A stretch of DNA of 64,000 bases, from contig NAJO01000029.1 of the NCBI GenBank assembly GCA_002077065.1, positions 434,001-498,000 of the forward strand, in the 5' to 3' direction. The notes below the pieces were generated by a model that saw nothing but the letters and a program-made list of their open reading frames with translations, was not told the DNA's origin and ran no database searches. This document shows positions 11,444 to 22,551 of this stretch, in pieces. A program made the position numbers and the translations under genes. This DNA comes from Cryoendolithus antarcticus (taxonomy: Eukaryota; Ascomycota; Dothideomycetes; Cladosporiales; Cladosporiaceae). How positions within the stretch are numbered: the stretch's first letter is position 1; every line of letters begins with the position of its first letter.

Positions 11444-13147
11444 ATGCTTACCGGCGTGGAGACTGCAGGCCTGGTTCTAGCGGTCTTGCCGCTTGTGCTG
11501 ACTGCGCTGGAGTACCATAAAGAAATTCTCGAATCCATTCGGTCTTCTTTCAAATACGCAAAACGAGCTACAACAGACTGTCGGGACTTTGGTATAATCC
11601 TTGCAGCTCTATCGCAACAACTCGAGCTCATAGCCAAGGACTGCGGCTTCACCGGATCTCAATACATTTCACTATTCAAAATCTCTAAAGCGGAGAACAG
11701 CCAGCAAGGCGACGTACATGGGGCGGTGGAAAAATCTCTGCTGAAGTACTTCGGCCAGAAGACCTTGTACACTGGACTTGGACCTTTGCTCCAGAATATA
11801 TTCAAGAGGGTCCGTGGGATTAGCAACGATCTTGGGCTTGGTATCCATACCGAAACGGAAGATGCCAGAGTAAGGCTCCACTATTGATCCAAAGCATCAA
11901 GACTAATCGTCGGATAGGCAATGTGGAAGAGCATAAATGCGGCACAAGAATATCTCAAGCGGCCGACGTCAGATCGCCTGCGCCATATGCAGGAATATGG
12001 CGACCGTTTCAAGTTGTTCCTCATGGCACGCTAGAAAGCAGACAGAAGGATCTATCAACTGATGTGGATCAACTGCGGAATATGAGGTACGACGCAAAGG
12101 AGCTTGGCCCTGACATCCGGCTAGACTTCGCCTGGGACACAGACCGTATTCGATCGCACGCAACAACTTTGCACAGCGCGATGAGAGCAGTGTTGGAGCC
12201 GGCCTGTGTACAGTACGAATGCCATTGCGTGTGCCTACGACTGGATCCCCGAATCAAGTATGCACGGTCCAAGGATACCGAAGCAAATAGTGGTGATCAG
12301 CTATCGTTCACGCTAGCACTCGCCACGGACATGAGTGCTCGAGAATGGCACAGTCTGATCGTAGACATGGAGATACAAGACATGCCGCTCTCTCGCGAGG
12401 TTCGAAGAGCCCACTTTTGGCAATCCCCATTTTCCCGCGACTTGGCAGACTGTAGAAAATGGGATTTGCGCCTCTATCGCGAGCACGATAGAAGTCTCAT
12501 TCGGAGTCAACTCACAGGATCAACTCCGAGAGAGACCTGCGAGTGTTGGCAAGTCGGTAGTTCCCATGACCTCAATACAGCCCATGCCGGTCAAAACGCT
12601 GCTCAACGTATGCGACCAGACCACCACCGAGGCTACCATCTCGTTTGAGAATGCCCTACAGCTTGGGCTTACGGTCACTTCTGCCTTCCTGCAACTCTAC
12701 TCAACGAACTGGATCGACGGAGACTGGAGCACGAATCAAATCCTAACTCTGAGTTCAGGATCTACTGCAACCTTTGACGCTGTGTATATACCAGTAGTCT
12801 TCCAGAAAGCTGCAGTAGCATCAACCACTTCTGAGCCTAATGAAAGTAACAAACTCCTAGCACTTGCTTCGATCATTCTCACACTTGGATTAGACAAGCG
12901 ATTCGAGGATTTGCAAGGAAAGCGAGACGGCGCGAATCCATTCTACAGAATTCAGCGCTGGCTAGCAAAGACCGGAATTGACTCTTTGGACGAAGCGTCC
13001 CCATGCTTTAGAGAGGCTGCAGCGTATTGTCTGCATAAGCATCAGACTGGGATGAAGTTGACAGACATGATACAAGATCAAGAGTTTGCTAATCGAGTAG
13101 TATATCCCTTTTTCCGAGACCTACAGCACTCACAGGAAGTGCTGTAG
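11444..13147 (+). pseudogene. frame-broken DUF7580-type protein with HeLo-like N-terminus
   Basis: Exon 1 is 11444-11869, intron 11870-11917 (48 bp, GTAAGG..ATAG), then one long exon to 13147. The N-terminus (GVETAGLVLAVLPLVLTALEYHKE) is typical of fungal proteins that start with a hydrophobic helix related to HeLo/prion-inhibition domains. The C-terminal part (SFENALQLGLTVTSAFLQLY, NWIDGDW, YCLHKH, VVYPFFRDLQ) fits the DUF7580 family, often seen near fungal NLR and incompatibility genes. After RFKLFLMAR the frame hits TAG at 12032-12034, while a family-like sequence continues in another frame (LESRQKDLSTDVDQLR to DMPLSREV). Near 12400 the reading returns to the first frame (RFEEPTFGNPHFPATW). 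No intron of usable length and phase explains either change. The two shifts compensate each other, so a decayed gene is the simplest reading; assembly error is the alternative. Confidence 0.65.
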
Positions 13148-14222
13148 ATTGCGTGTCTATATACAGGAAATGAGAGCCACCTCGGAGATAATCTCTTGAG
13201 CATGCATAGCGGAATCAGAGCACGCCGTATTCGGGCTCACTAGCAGACTTCGTGGAGCCACCCAAGTACTCTGAGTTCCACTTTCGCGAAATTCAGTTCT
13301 GTGCCTCAGATCTTGGAGCCAAGCACGGTTTCTTTCTAGCCCACTCTATCAGTTACTTGCTTGTGTGCGGAACACAAGATCGTTCTTACACGCAAGCGGA
13401 CGTGCTCTCTTGATATCGAAGCATTGGTACGACGATCAAGCCGCCAGCCGCGGAATTTGGTTTTCGTTTTTGGTAGGCTTGAACGTGCTGTTAACACGTC
13501 ACTGGCATTTTGATACCACGGCATCTGGGGGATGTCACTTGCTCAATGCTGTCGTTCACGGTGTATTAATAACAGCAGTTGGCTTCGCTCCAGTCTGATC
13601 ACTCTCCCAGTTGCCTGTTCCTCGACAGAGAGATTCTATTGTGGTACGAGGATGTGCATGCGAGTAGCGACAGTAGTGGTCAGTCTGAGCGCTAACAGCG
13701 AGCGACGGACACTGTGGCTATACAAGGGATTCAGATCAGCAGAGGGCAACGTTGCGCGGAGTAATTGAGAGCCGGGAAGGGGCAGACGGGATAGACTGTT
13801 ATTGGGGGAAAAGGGTGCTCCAGGGTAAGCCGAAAGTGACTAGCCCTAGGTATCAATACTCCAAGCTGTACCAGTGGAGCTCAATGTTGCCAAGATCGTA
13901 GTGATGGCCTCATTGAAGAGTGGCAGATGACTGGCGAGGTGAAGGTGGCGGACGCGCTCTCATAAGGGTGTAAGTCCATGCGTAAGCCAATTTGGGTTCA
14001 CGCAATGTGCGGGCAGTGTAGACATGATAGAGAATAGCAGGTCGGTCATGTGTCGAACTTTGACTGCACATTATGTCCTTCGAGTACTTCTTGCACGCTG
14101 TGAAGGCTCCAATAGCGACTATTCCATCTGGTATCATTCCCGCAGCCCCTCAACAGAACGCCATGCACTTCATTATCTTGTGCACATGGCACGCTCCCTA
14201 AGCAGTATGGACAGACGCCACC
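13148..14222. other. intergenic, no supported gene
   Basis: About 1.1 kb between the 3' ends of the DUF7580-type gene and the Rax1-like gene. Only short frames on both strands, with no domain, repeat or RNA gene that I can recognise. Confidence 0.5.
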
Positions 14223-15419
14223 TTACAGACGTCTGCCAGGTACGAAAATGAAAAGACAGCACAGGATAATGTCGAGCAGCACCACCCAAGCCAGACACAT
14301 CAGCGCCCGTCTGTTGAGTAGCTTCCTATGTTGATGTCAACTTAGTCCAATCAATATCAACATCAAGTCCACTCACCTCACAAAGGGCTCCTTGATCCTC
14401 GAGAAACTCATGAAAGTATACTCGCTGTACCCAGCCAGCGCCAGTATCGGATCCAGCATATACTGATGGCTGAATAACAGATACAGCCCTACCGTGAAGG
14501 GCAATATCTCCCAGCACCGTGTGCTCCTCTTCGCATCCAGGAAGATCAGCACGAAAGCCGTCCACAGCGCAGCAAAAAGCGCCACCAATCCGACAATCAA
14601 TCTGAGCATCATACTCGGCTGCACGATATTACCGAGAGCCTTTGCGCGCAGGAATCCGGGGAATGCATCGCGCTCCATAGCCTGGAAGACATAGCCCTTA
14701 GCTGCGTCGAAGACTTCGGGGTCATCGCGACCTTCTTTCTCGATGTTGTTCGTGATGTCATTGAGTATTCCTTGCGGAAGGATAATCTCGCGCTCGGCAC
14801 CGGGGAGGAGGTAGGTGTAGAGGATCTTCTCTGCTGAGGCGCGGATGTCGGCGCGGGCGACTGTGTGGTTTGGGCTGCTGTTGCTATTTACCAAGGGAGA
14901 TGTGTTCGAAGAGTTTGGGTTGTTCATGTAGGAGGGCCGTGGGGGAACTTCGGAGCCGGGAGTGTTGTCTTCGCTGCGTTGCAGCTCGCTGCCCTGGCTG
15001 TTGTGGGGAGAGTGCTTGTGATTGCTCGTGTTGTCGGTGCGTAGAAAGGCGCTGAGTCGCTCGTCGCCGCTCTGTCGCTGCGCTTGGCTTGGTCCCTGGT
15101 CTGATGAGGTGCGTCCTCGGTTGCTGTCGAAGTTGTCCAGCACTTGCGAAGAGCGCTTGCTTCCCGCACCGTTCTTGTCGAGCTCAGGCGTCGAGATCAG
15201 TACTGATCGTCGTAGCTCGCGCACGTAGTGTCGGCATAGCGACATGTGCTGCGAGACATCGAGCCAGAAGTCCAGGTAGTCGACGCTGCGCTGCACATCG
15301 CGCATGTAGATGTAGAAGGAGTACAGGTCTACGGGCGCTGTCGTACGGCGTTGAAGCACCTCGAACAGGTTCGGGAGCCGCTCGCGCGGTCCATCGGGTG
15401 TTGGCGTGCGTGAATCCAT
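14223..15419 (-). CDS. RAX1: RGS-domain membrane protein, Rax1-like
   Basis: Two exons: 15419-14377 and 14325-14223, with a 51-bp intron (GTGAGT..ATAG); 381 aa. The start ATG at 15419 gives MDSRTPTPDG. The N-terminal part holds an RGS-like fold split by a long Ser/Asn-rich insert: DLYSFYIYMRDVQRSVDYLDFWLD at about 31-54 and the second half, from ASAEKILYTYLL to FPGFLRAK, at about 192-258. Three hydrophobic segments follow (about 273-294, 305-322 and 354-374), the last one encoded by exon 2. This layout is that of yeast Rax1, a plasma-membrane landmark for bipolar budding, and of the fungal RGS proteins related to it. In filamentous fungi the role is less clear (polarity or morphogenesis). Assignment rests on architecture and motif memory. 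Confidence 0.8.
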
Positions 15420-16579
15420 CTGGAGGTGTATGCGCGCCCTTGGGCCTCCTCTTGATATGTTACTCCAGGGTGTCGTCGGGGATCGCTTGTGTTTGCTGTG
15501 GCACCGCTGCAGCCACCTGCCTGCCTGCTTGTCCTACCGCCCCTCTCGCTATGCCGGCGAGATCTTTAGACTCAGCAACTGGGTGCAGAGAGGCTGTTGT
15601 CAGTGTCCGCAATAGCAATGGTCATTGGAAGAGCGCCGGCATGAGATTGAGACACCCCAGCTCTAGCCAATGGCGACAGTGATGTGGAGAAACCATGTTT
15701 GGCCTGCGGTAGCCAGCCCTCGAGTGGAGACAGCATCATCAAGCATCGCCAAGAGGAGCGAGAAGATCATGTTCCGTTGTCGTAGACCTCACCTCTCTTT
15801 CTTGGTCATAATAGATGATATCATAATCAGAAAGAGAACATGTTCGACGGATGGGTTCACGACGTTCACCACGCAGAAGTCAAGACCGAAGGCACACTCC
15901 TAGTTATCCTTCTCCTCTCCTCCTGTCGATACGTACTTTGCTATGCAACTATACTGCTCTCCAAACCTAACAACCACCGGCGACAGCTGGCACAGAGATG
16001 CAGACTGCGAGGACCTGCGTCAATACTTGCGGTCTGACGTACGTAAAGTCAGCGAGATCTTAAAGCCACGCTGCACTGTTAACGACAGACCTTTGCTCAG
16101 GCCCCAAGGTAGTACGTTCCTCTCACACCGTGGTCGTCTGGCTGCTCCACACGCTCAGCATTTGTGCTCCCGTGCAAGGCAAGTACCACCCTCTCATACT
16201 CGTCCTCCATGTTTCTTCCTTCGTCTCGGCCGTCTCGGCCGAGCTGTGTTGCCACATCTGATACTGCGACAATCTGATGGAATATCTTTTCGCACGCTGT
16301 ATCTGATCCGCCGATTACACGTCAGTCAACAACCTCGCCACTGCATCATACACAGTGACATGTCACCAGAATGTCACTGCAACCAAACCTTGCGGTGCAC
16401 GACTTCCTTGGTATATGCCTTCCTGTTTGCTTGACATTGGGATGACCGATTTCATCAGCTCTAAGATCTCTTACACTTGAACAGAACCCCACGAACAACA
16501 GCTGTCGCCCTTCGCCCAGATAATAGAACCCATCCCCTCTTGAAGCTGCCTTTGCAATCCAACGGACAAAGCAATCGAA
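15420..16579. other. divergent intergenic region, no supported gene
   Basis: About 1.2 kb between the divergent Rax1-like gene and the iron-transporter gene. It should contain both promoters. Short frames present do not resemble proteins. I see no specific regulatory motif that I can defend. Confidence 0.45.
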
Positions 16580-17445
16580 ATGTCTTCAACATCCCCTCCC
16601 AGTGCGATCGCAAGTGAAAATGAGAAGCCTCTCTCCTCTACCGCCTCAACAGACATGGAAGCTGGACATCGACCACAGCACAAGGAACGGCACACAGCCC
16701 ACACCGACCTCGTCCGCGACGTGATCATCGGCTTCAGCGATGGTCTCACAGTCCCATTCGCACTCACAGCCGGTCTCTCGTCTCTCGGCAGCTCCAAGCT
16801 CGTCATCCTCGGTGGACTGGCTGAATTGTTCTCCGGCGCTATCTCCATGGGCCTTGGCGCTTACCTCGCTGGTGTGACGGATAAGAAGCATTACGAAGTC
16901 GAGCGTGCGCGTGAGGTACAGGAAGTGCGCGACACGCCTGAGGCCGAAGAAGAGGAAATCTATGAATTGTTGGGGAAGTATGGTGTTGGGAGGGAGGCTA
17001 GTGCAGGGGTTGTCGAAAGCCTGAAGTCAAATGAGGATATGTGGGTGAAGTATGCTGCCCCTTCCACATCCTCTCGTATTCATATCGTTAGACTAACAAC
17101 ATTCGCAGATTCATGATGGACTTCGAGCTCCAGCTCACCCTTCCCGAATCTTCCGCCTGGATCGAAGGCCTCGTCATGGCTTTCTCTTACATGTTCGGCG
17201 GCTTCCTCCCCATGATCCCGTACTTCTGCTTCAAGCAAGTCCTTCACGCACTATACACTTCCATCGGCATCACGGCGTTCATCCTGCTGTTGTTCGGGTA
17301 TATAAAGGCGATAGTGACGGGAACGACGAAGCGGGATGCGATGTGGAGTGCTGTACAGACACTGGTGATCGGCGCGGCCGCGGCAGGAGTGAGTTACGGC
17401 ATTGTCAAGGGCATTAATGGGGTGGAGGGCGTGCAGGCTGCGTGA
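16580..17445 (+). CDS. CCC1: CCC1/VIT1-family vacuolar iron or manganese transporter
   Basis: Two exons: 16580-17049 and 17109-17445 (59-bp intron, GTATGC..GCAG; join gives WVKFMMDFELQL); 268 aa. A 40-residue polar N-terminus precedes the first membrane helix (VRDVIIGFSDGLTVPFALTAGL), the hallmark of the VIT family with its conserved Asp, and the second (ILGGLAELFSGAISMGLGAYL). A cytosolic helical hairpin follows, rich in Glu (EVERAREVQEV, EAEEEEIYELL), which in plant and yeast members binds metal. Three more helices follow from the MVMAFSYMFGGFLPMIPYF region to the end. Family function: import of Fe2+ or Mn2+ into the vacuole for detoxification and storage. In fungi such genes are usually under iron-responsive control; I did not identify the regulatory sites. 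Confidence 0.9.
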
Positions 17446-18030
17446 AGGTACAATTCTCGCCAGGTGGACGCATCGCTCAAGGCTAAGGGCACGCATGTAG
17501 AACTATAGTTACAGGTAGACTCCTCTATTACCTCCGTATCCTCATATCTTTGAAAAGCCTAGGTCGATCATTGGTACCAATCAGTGAAGAGTTGAGCAAC
17601 TTGCTTCGAACCACGTCGTTGGGTTGCTCGCGCTTCCATGGTGCTGGCGAGGCTGGGAGACAGCTTCAGTGGTCAGTAAAAGCCCATATCGATATACTCC
17701 ATCATCATGAGAGACTATCTATAAGACTCCAGTATGTCGTACTGCAATGAGAGCATGTGCTGTGAACACCTCATGCAGCTGTCAAGTGAATGGTTTGTCA
17801 CGTGCTGAAGCCCTGGTTGCCTGAGGTAGCAAGACAACGCACGGACGAAACCGTCACTCTGTGTTTTACTGCACATGTTGAGGCGGACCGCATCACATCA
17901 CAAACACCAGCAACTCGATCACTCTTGATCTTACCCACTACACACTCTCGTAACTTCCCCCCTGCAACACATAGCAGGCTCTCGACATACGACATACCCA
18001 TACCACCTCTTGTACATCCACAACCGCATC
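17446..18030. other. intergenic, includes Ran promoter
   Basis: The 585 bp between the iron transporter and Ran carry no supported gene. The last 150 bp before 18031 are rich in CA/CT and short pyrimidine runs, as is usual upstream of highly expressed ascomycete genes. Confidence 0.45.
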
Positions 18031-18873
18031 ATGGCGGAGCAACAGACCCCCACCTTCAAGTTGGTGCTCGTTGGTGATGGTGGTACCGGCAAGGTGAGTG
18101 GCGAACATGCGCCCAGTGATGCGTAGAGTATGGCAATTCTCCAAGAACGATACTGACGCATCTCGCTTTGCAGACTACCTTCGTCAAGCGTCATTTGACC
18201 GGCGAGTTCGAGAAGAAGTACATCGCCACGCTGGGAGTGGAAGTCCACCCCCTCGGCTTCACCACGGTAAGCAGCACCAACCCCCACCCTATCAGCTTAG
18301 CGTCAAACCACTAAAACTGTCTAGAATCTCGGCCAGATCCAATTCGACGTCTGGGACACAGCAGGACAAGAGAAGTTCGGCGGTCTCCGTGACGGCTACT
18401 ACATCAACGGGCAATGCGGCATCATCATGTTCGACGTCACCTCGCGCATCACCTACAAGAACGTCCCCAACTGGCACCGCGATCTCGTGCGCGTGTGCGA
18501 GAACATCCCCATTGTTCTCACGGGCAACAAGGTGGACGTCAAGGAGCGCAAGGTCAAGGCCAAGACGATCACGTTCCACCGCAAGAAGAATCTGCAGTAC
18601 TACGATATCTCGGCGAAGAGCAACTACAACTTCGAGAAGCCATTCTTGTGGTTGGCCAGGAAATTGGTGGGGAACCAGAGCTTGGTGAGTTGGCTGGTGT
18701 CGAAGGCAGTGAGAGAATGGAAGGTACTGACGGCATCGTAGGAGTTCGTCGCTGCACCCGCGCTTGCGCCTCCAGAAGTCCAGGTCGACCAGGCCGCCAT
18801 GGCCCAGTACCAGCAGGAACTGGCCGCAGCCTCCGAGATGCCGCTGCCTGACGAGGACGATGCCGATTTGTAA
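18031..18873 (+). CDS. GSP1: Ran GTPase (GSP1 orthologue)
   Basis: Four exons: 18031-18093, 18174-18266, 18325-18684 and 18742-18873 (215 aa, the usual Ran length). All four intact phase-0 joins follow GT..AG. Residues show the P-loop GDGGTGKTTF (split by intron 1 after GK), switch I and following strand ([14 protein letters not shown]), [20 protein letters not shown] and [12 protein letters not shown], and the acidic tail (LPDEDDADL) instead of a prenylation CAAX box. Ran drives direction of nuclear import and export through importins and exportins and also acts in spindle and envelope assembly. Introns 1 and 2 flank the Mg2+/switch I region. Essential and single-copy in most fungi. Confidence 0.98.
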
Positions 18874-19518
18874 GCGCGCAATCGAGGTCACACGGATCAC
18901 TAGCGTTTCAGAAGTTGAGGATACGATCACGAAGGCAGTGAGTGGAAGTACTCAGGGCGAACATGGCACGGCAGGATACACTTGAGCGAAGGCTGTGAAG
19001 ATAACAACTCCTTGTGCTTCTACCGACGAGTGACAAGCATGCTGTGGGTGAGCGAGATGGCTAGGAGAGAAAGTTACATGATGCAACACTACCACTGCTG
19101 CCTCTGCAAAGCGACGGCGTTTGCTTCCACGACATCCCAGCACACAGCCACTCAGTGGCAGAGCTGGCTTAAGAATAGATCAAAAGATTGCACAGATATT
19201 CCCCAATGATGAAAAGTTGCAACTCCACTTCGCTCACGTCTCTTTGCTAGTAGTACCGTCAGTTGCACCCTTTCGACTGAGAAATCGTAACATGGCTAAA
19301 GCCGTGATCCTCTCTTACGCTCTGCAAGGCTGCGGAGGGGTAGGAGATCACTCGATTTGTTCCGCGCTCTTCGGACCGTCGAGGACCCATCCCTCCGTTG
19401 TACAGCGGAATGCACTTCGCTGTTGCCGTGAACCGAATAGCAGCGCTTGGTGCCTGCGAGATCCGAAGGGTTATAGGTATTTGCTATGTACAAAGCCTTA
19501 TCTAACTCCATATCAACC
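18874..19518. other. convergent intergenic spacer
   Basis: The 645 bp between the 3' ends of Ran and the alpha/beta hydrolase. No convincing coding or RNA feature is visible; both transcripts terminate here. Confidence 0.5.
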
Positions 19519-20596
19519 TCACGCCTTCCCATTCGCCAACAACCATTCTGCACCCTTCACCGAATCCTCAACAAACTTCCCACTACTCTTCATGTGCGGG
19601 AACACCCCCCAAAACCCATGCGGCAAGCCAGGATAAACATCAACCTTCGTCTTGATACCTAGATCCTGCCGCAAGATCCTCTCATAGACGAACGCCTCGT
19701 CCCGCAACGGATCCGCGCCACATATCTGGAAGTACGTCGTCGGCTGGCCCTTGTGCCCGGACTTCCAGTTCAGCACGCTGAGAAGAGGGTTGGAGCGTTG
19801 CGAGGCGTCGGGGACGTAGTTATCGATGAAGAGGTCCATGGCTTTTTCGCTGAGGATGGCGGCGTTCTTGTTTTGCTCGTAGGACATCAGGTCGGGCTTG
19901 TACTTTTCGGGGTAGCATTTATTGTTGCAGAGGGCTGGGATCATGAGGTGTGCTCCTGTGATTGGGAAGGCAAGGGGAGTGTCTTGAGCGAGGTGGGAGA
20001 CGACTGCGGCGAGGTTGCCGCCGGCGGAGGTGCCGGCTACGATGAAACCTTTACTTGGATCGGAGGACAGGAGGGTGGTGGCGTTGTCGGCTGCCCAGAC
20101 TGTTGCGTCCCAGCAATCGTGGGCAGCTGCAGGGAAGACGTGTTCGGGCGCGAGACGGTAGTCGACATTGACGACACTGCATCCCAGCCTGCCACACAGG
20201 TTCCGACAGAGCAGCTCCTCGTTCTCCAAGCCACCTATGCAGAACCCTCCGCCATGGTAAATCACCGCAAGCGGCCCACCAGACTTCTCAGGGACGTAAG
20301 TTCGCACGGTAATCTTACTCCCATCGCGGACGGTGATCTCGTGGTCTTTCTCCTCCTTGATGCCCTTAACAGGCTCGAAATTGGCGGTCATGGCTTTCTT
20401 AGCTTCTGTGATCCAGGTGCGCATTGATGCGATGTCGGGAAACATGCCTAGGTCTGGAGCTTGGCCACCGATGGACTTGAGGAGCTGAATATCGTTCAGC
20501 AGTGGTGTGGGTGTACTGAGTATGGCGTGTAGGGTTTACCTCGTTCCATTCTTCTGTTGGCTCGCTGAGCGACTTCCAGTCTTTGATCTCCGCCAT
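19519..20596 (-). CDS. alpha/beta hydrolase, hormone-sensitive-lipase-like (fold-3)
   Basis: Two exons: 20596-20540 (19 codons, MAEIKDWKSL...) and 20484-19519, with a 55-bp intron; 340 aa. The oxyanion motif HGGGF lies near residue 84 and the nucleophile elbow GTSAGG near 157. The acid is the Asp in CGADPLRDE and the catalytic His is in LPHGFWG. The VNVDYRLAPEH motif is diagnostic of the HSL/fold-3 family of short-chain ester hydrolases. No signal peptide, so a cytosolic enzyme is likely. The natural substrate cannot be read from sequence; such enzymes act on xenobiotic esters, lactones or acetylated metabolites. It stands alone, with no biosynthetic cluster around it. Confidence 0.88.
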
Positions 20597-22551
20597 GGTG
20601 CAGTCTAAGAAGTTGTCCTACGCGACGACAAAGGAGAGATATGGCAGAGGATGTGAGGTGAAGATACCTACCTTCGAGCACAAGGTCTCCATAGTAAGGA
20701 AGTCAGATGCACGTGGAGTACGCGTTCGGCCCCCATCACAGCCGCTCCGGTAAAGGCACGGTTTGGAGACCTCGGTGACAGGGCAACGCTTCGAGTGCGG
20801 GGACATGTAGAAGTGGTCATGTGTTTGTGTCAAAGGAACGGGACTGCAGACGAGCTATGCCCCGGCTACATAACGTTGATCTTGGCATGATGTTGATCGA
20901 CAGTACTGAGGGAGTACGACAGCGACTATGCATCGCATGTGAGCTGGCAGCGATTTACACGCTATCGGAGGTACCTGGAACATTGCAACAAGCTTACTCT
21001 TACGGTGCTAAAACTCCCCAACGCTCCCTTGCTATCGATCCATCTGTCATAGGGCTACCAAATGTCCAGGATCACCTGAACGTGGATGCATCTACCTACA
21101 ACACCCTCGCTTCTCTAGAGATTTGAGAGGTAGGAATTGCTGATATATATTCAGCTGCGACCGTGATCTGGTGAGTAGCTGCTTCTAGGAGAGGCTATGG
21201 CTACGCAACAGCGCGATGCGGTATCGTAGCACTCTCCGTCAACGTTACAACATCAATCAGCTATAGTGGACACGCTGGCAGGGGCATAGGAGCGTTACAG
21301 GCATTCCAAGAAACGGGGGTCTATACCTCGCGCTCAGCTCCATCAGACGAGCGTGGGAATCGCGTGCTACTTGCCGCAAGCCGTGCCAGTGGAATACTCA
21401 GCCGAGACTCATAGCAGCGCGGCTTGTGGGTTCCAGGGACCTGCATCGAAGCTCGGAAGCTGCGAACATTCGCCCCCGAGAACTCGAATCACGGCTTGGA
21501 CGAGCCAGGTAGTGGTCGAGCACAAACCGTAGACAAGCTGAGACCTGTTTGATCAACGACAGGGGCTCGAAACCCTCCAAGGCCAACCTCAGAACGCATT
21601 TAGGCGGCAAGGATCCGACGAGATTGACCGCAAAATACGTCCGGCCCAGAGATCCTCTGATTGATGCTCAGCTCCATGCCCTGGTTGTATTGGATCGAGT
21701 CTCGAAGCGAGGGGTCTCTGCATTCCGTGTGCTCATGCCCTACGACGCGAAGCAGTCGAGGACGTCAATCCCATCGGCTTTTCGGGGATTTGTCGACACT
21801 GTCAGCACAGCTGGTGATTGTTGCAGGCTTGCAGGTATTGCCCGCTTATGGCGACGTGTGTGTGGCAAATCGACAGTGGTTCCATCTGATGCCGCCTCTC
21901 AGCCATGTCAGCTCGCAAACCTGCACTCATAGGGGCTAGAGCAGCAATCCTGAGGTCCCTGAGACGCCAAGATCGAGACACTCCTACTGATGTGAGAGAG
22001 GCACCGTGTCAGCACCTTGCGTCCGTATACACTACGCAACGGACTAACCCCTGGCTACCTTCGCAACCTGTTTAGCTCCGTGTCGGTCGTGTCAGAATTT
22101 TCACGTGGCAAGATGTGCAAAGCATGCTGCGCTCCCAAAACTCTCGAAGCAAGTCACCAAAAAGCGACGCTCCCGAGACGAGCTGCCGGTACTAAGAGTC
22201 AGCATGATCAGACGATGATCTCGCCATAAAGGCCCAGAACACGCAGCTGAGGTGATCCTACGCGCGAGTGATGTTGGCCTCTGACGGATGCAGTATCGCT
22301 AGGGCGCATTGGCCCTCGGTTAGTGTGTTGTTTGGCGGGGTCGTTCTTGCCCCACCTTGCAGAACAGCGCAGCAACAGAACAACGCTCAGCCCTCAAATG
22401 AAGAGAGCCAATGTGTGTGTGCATACGGCGCGGTAGATTTCATGTCCCGGTCAGAGTAGGCGTGGCAAGGTATTTATATTCCCGGACTGTCTCTCTTCTC
22501 TCCACCCCTCTGCTGTATCTCATAACATCACTATTGAGAAAACCCGCAACC
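20597..22551. other. long divergent intergenic region
   Basis: Almost 2 kb between the hydrolase start and the aldehyde dehydrogenase start, one of the largest gaps in the window. Frames up to 127 codons occur (21549-21932), but none shows family motifs, splice consistency or protein-like composition. No transposon ends or tandem repeats recognised. Confidence 0.45.
22471..22480 (+). promoter_or_regulatory. TATA-like element upstream of aldehyde dehydrogenase
   Basis: An AT-only decamer (TATTTATATT) lies 72-81 bp before the ATG at 22552. It is followed by a pyrimidine-rich tract (about 22490-22516), a common core-promoter arrangement of strongly expressed fungal genes. Position and composition support it; no experimental evidence. 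Confidence 0.4.

Noticed and set aside
12028..12400. programmed frameshifting in the DUF7580-type gene
   Set aside because: No slippery heptamer or pseudoknot is visible at either switch, and two opposite shifts would be needed.
19753..20427. 224-codon plus-strand frame
   Set aside because: It is antisense to the alpha/beta hydrolase, whose catalytic motifs are intact on the minus strand.
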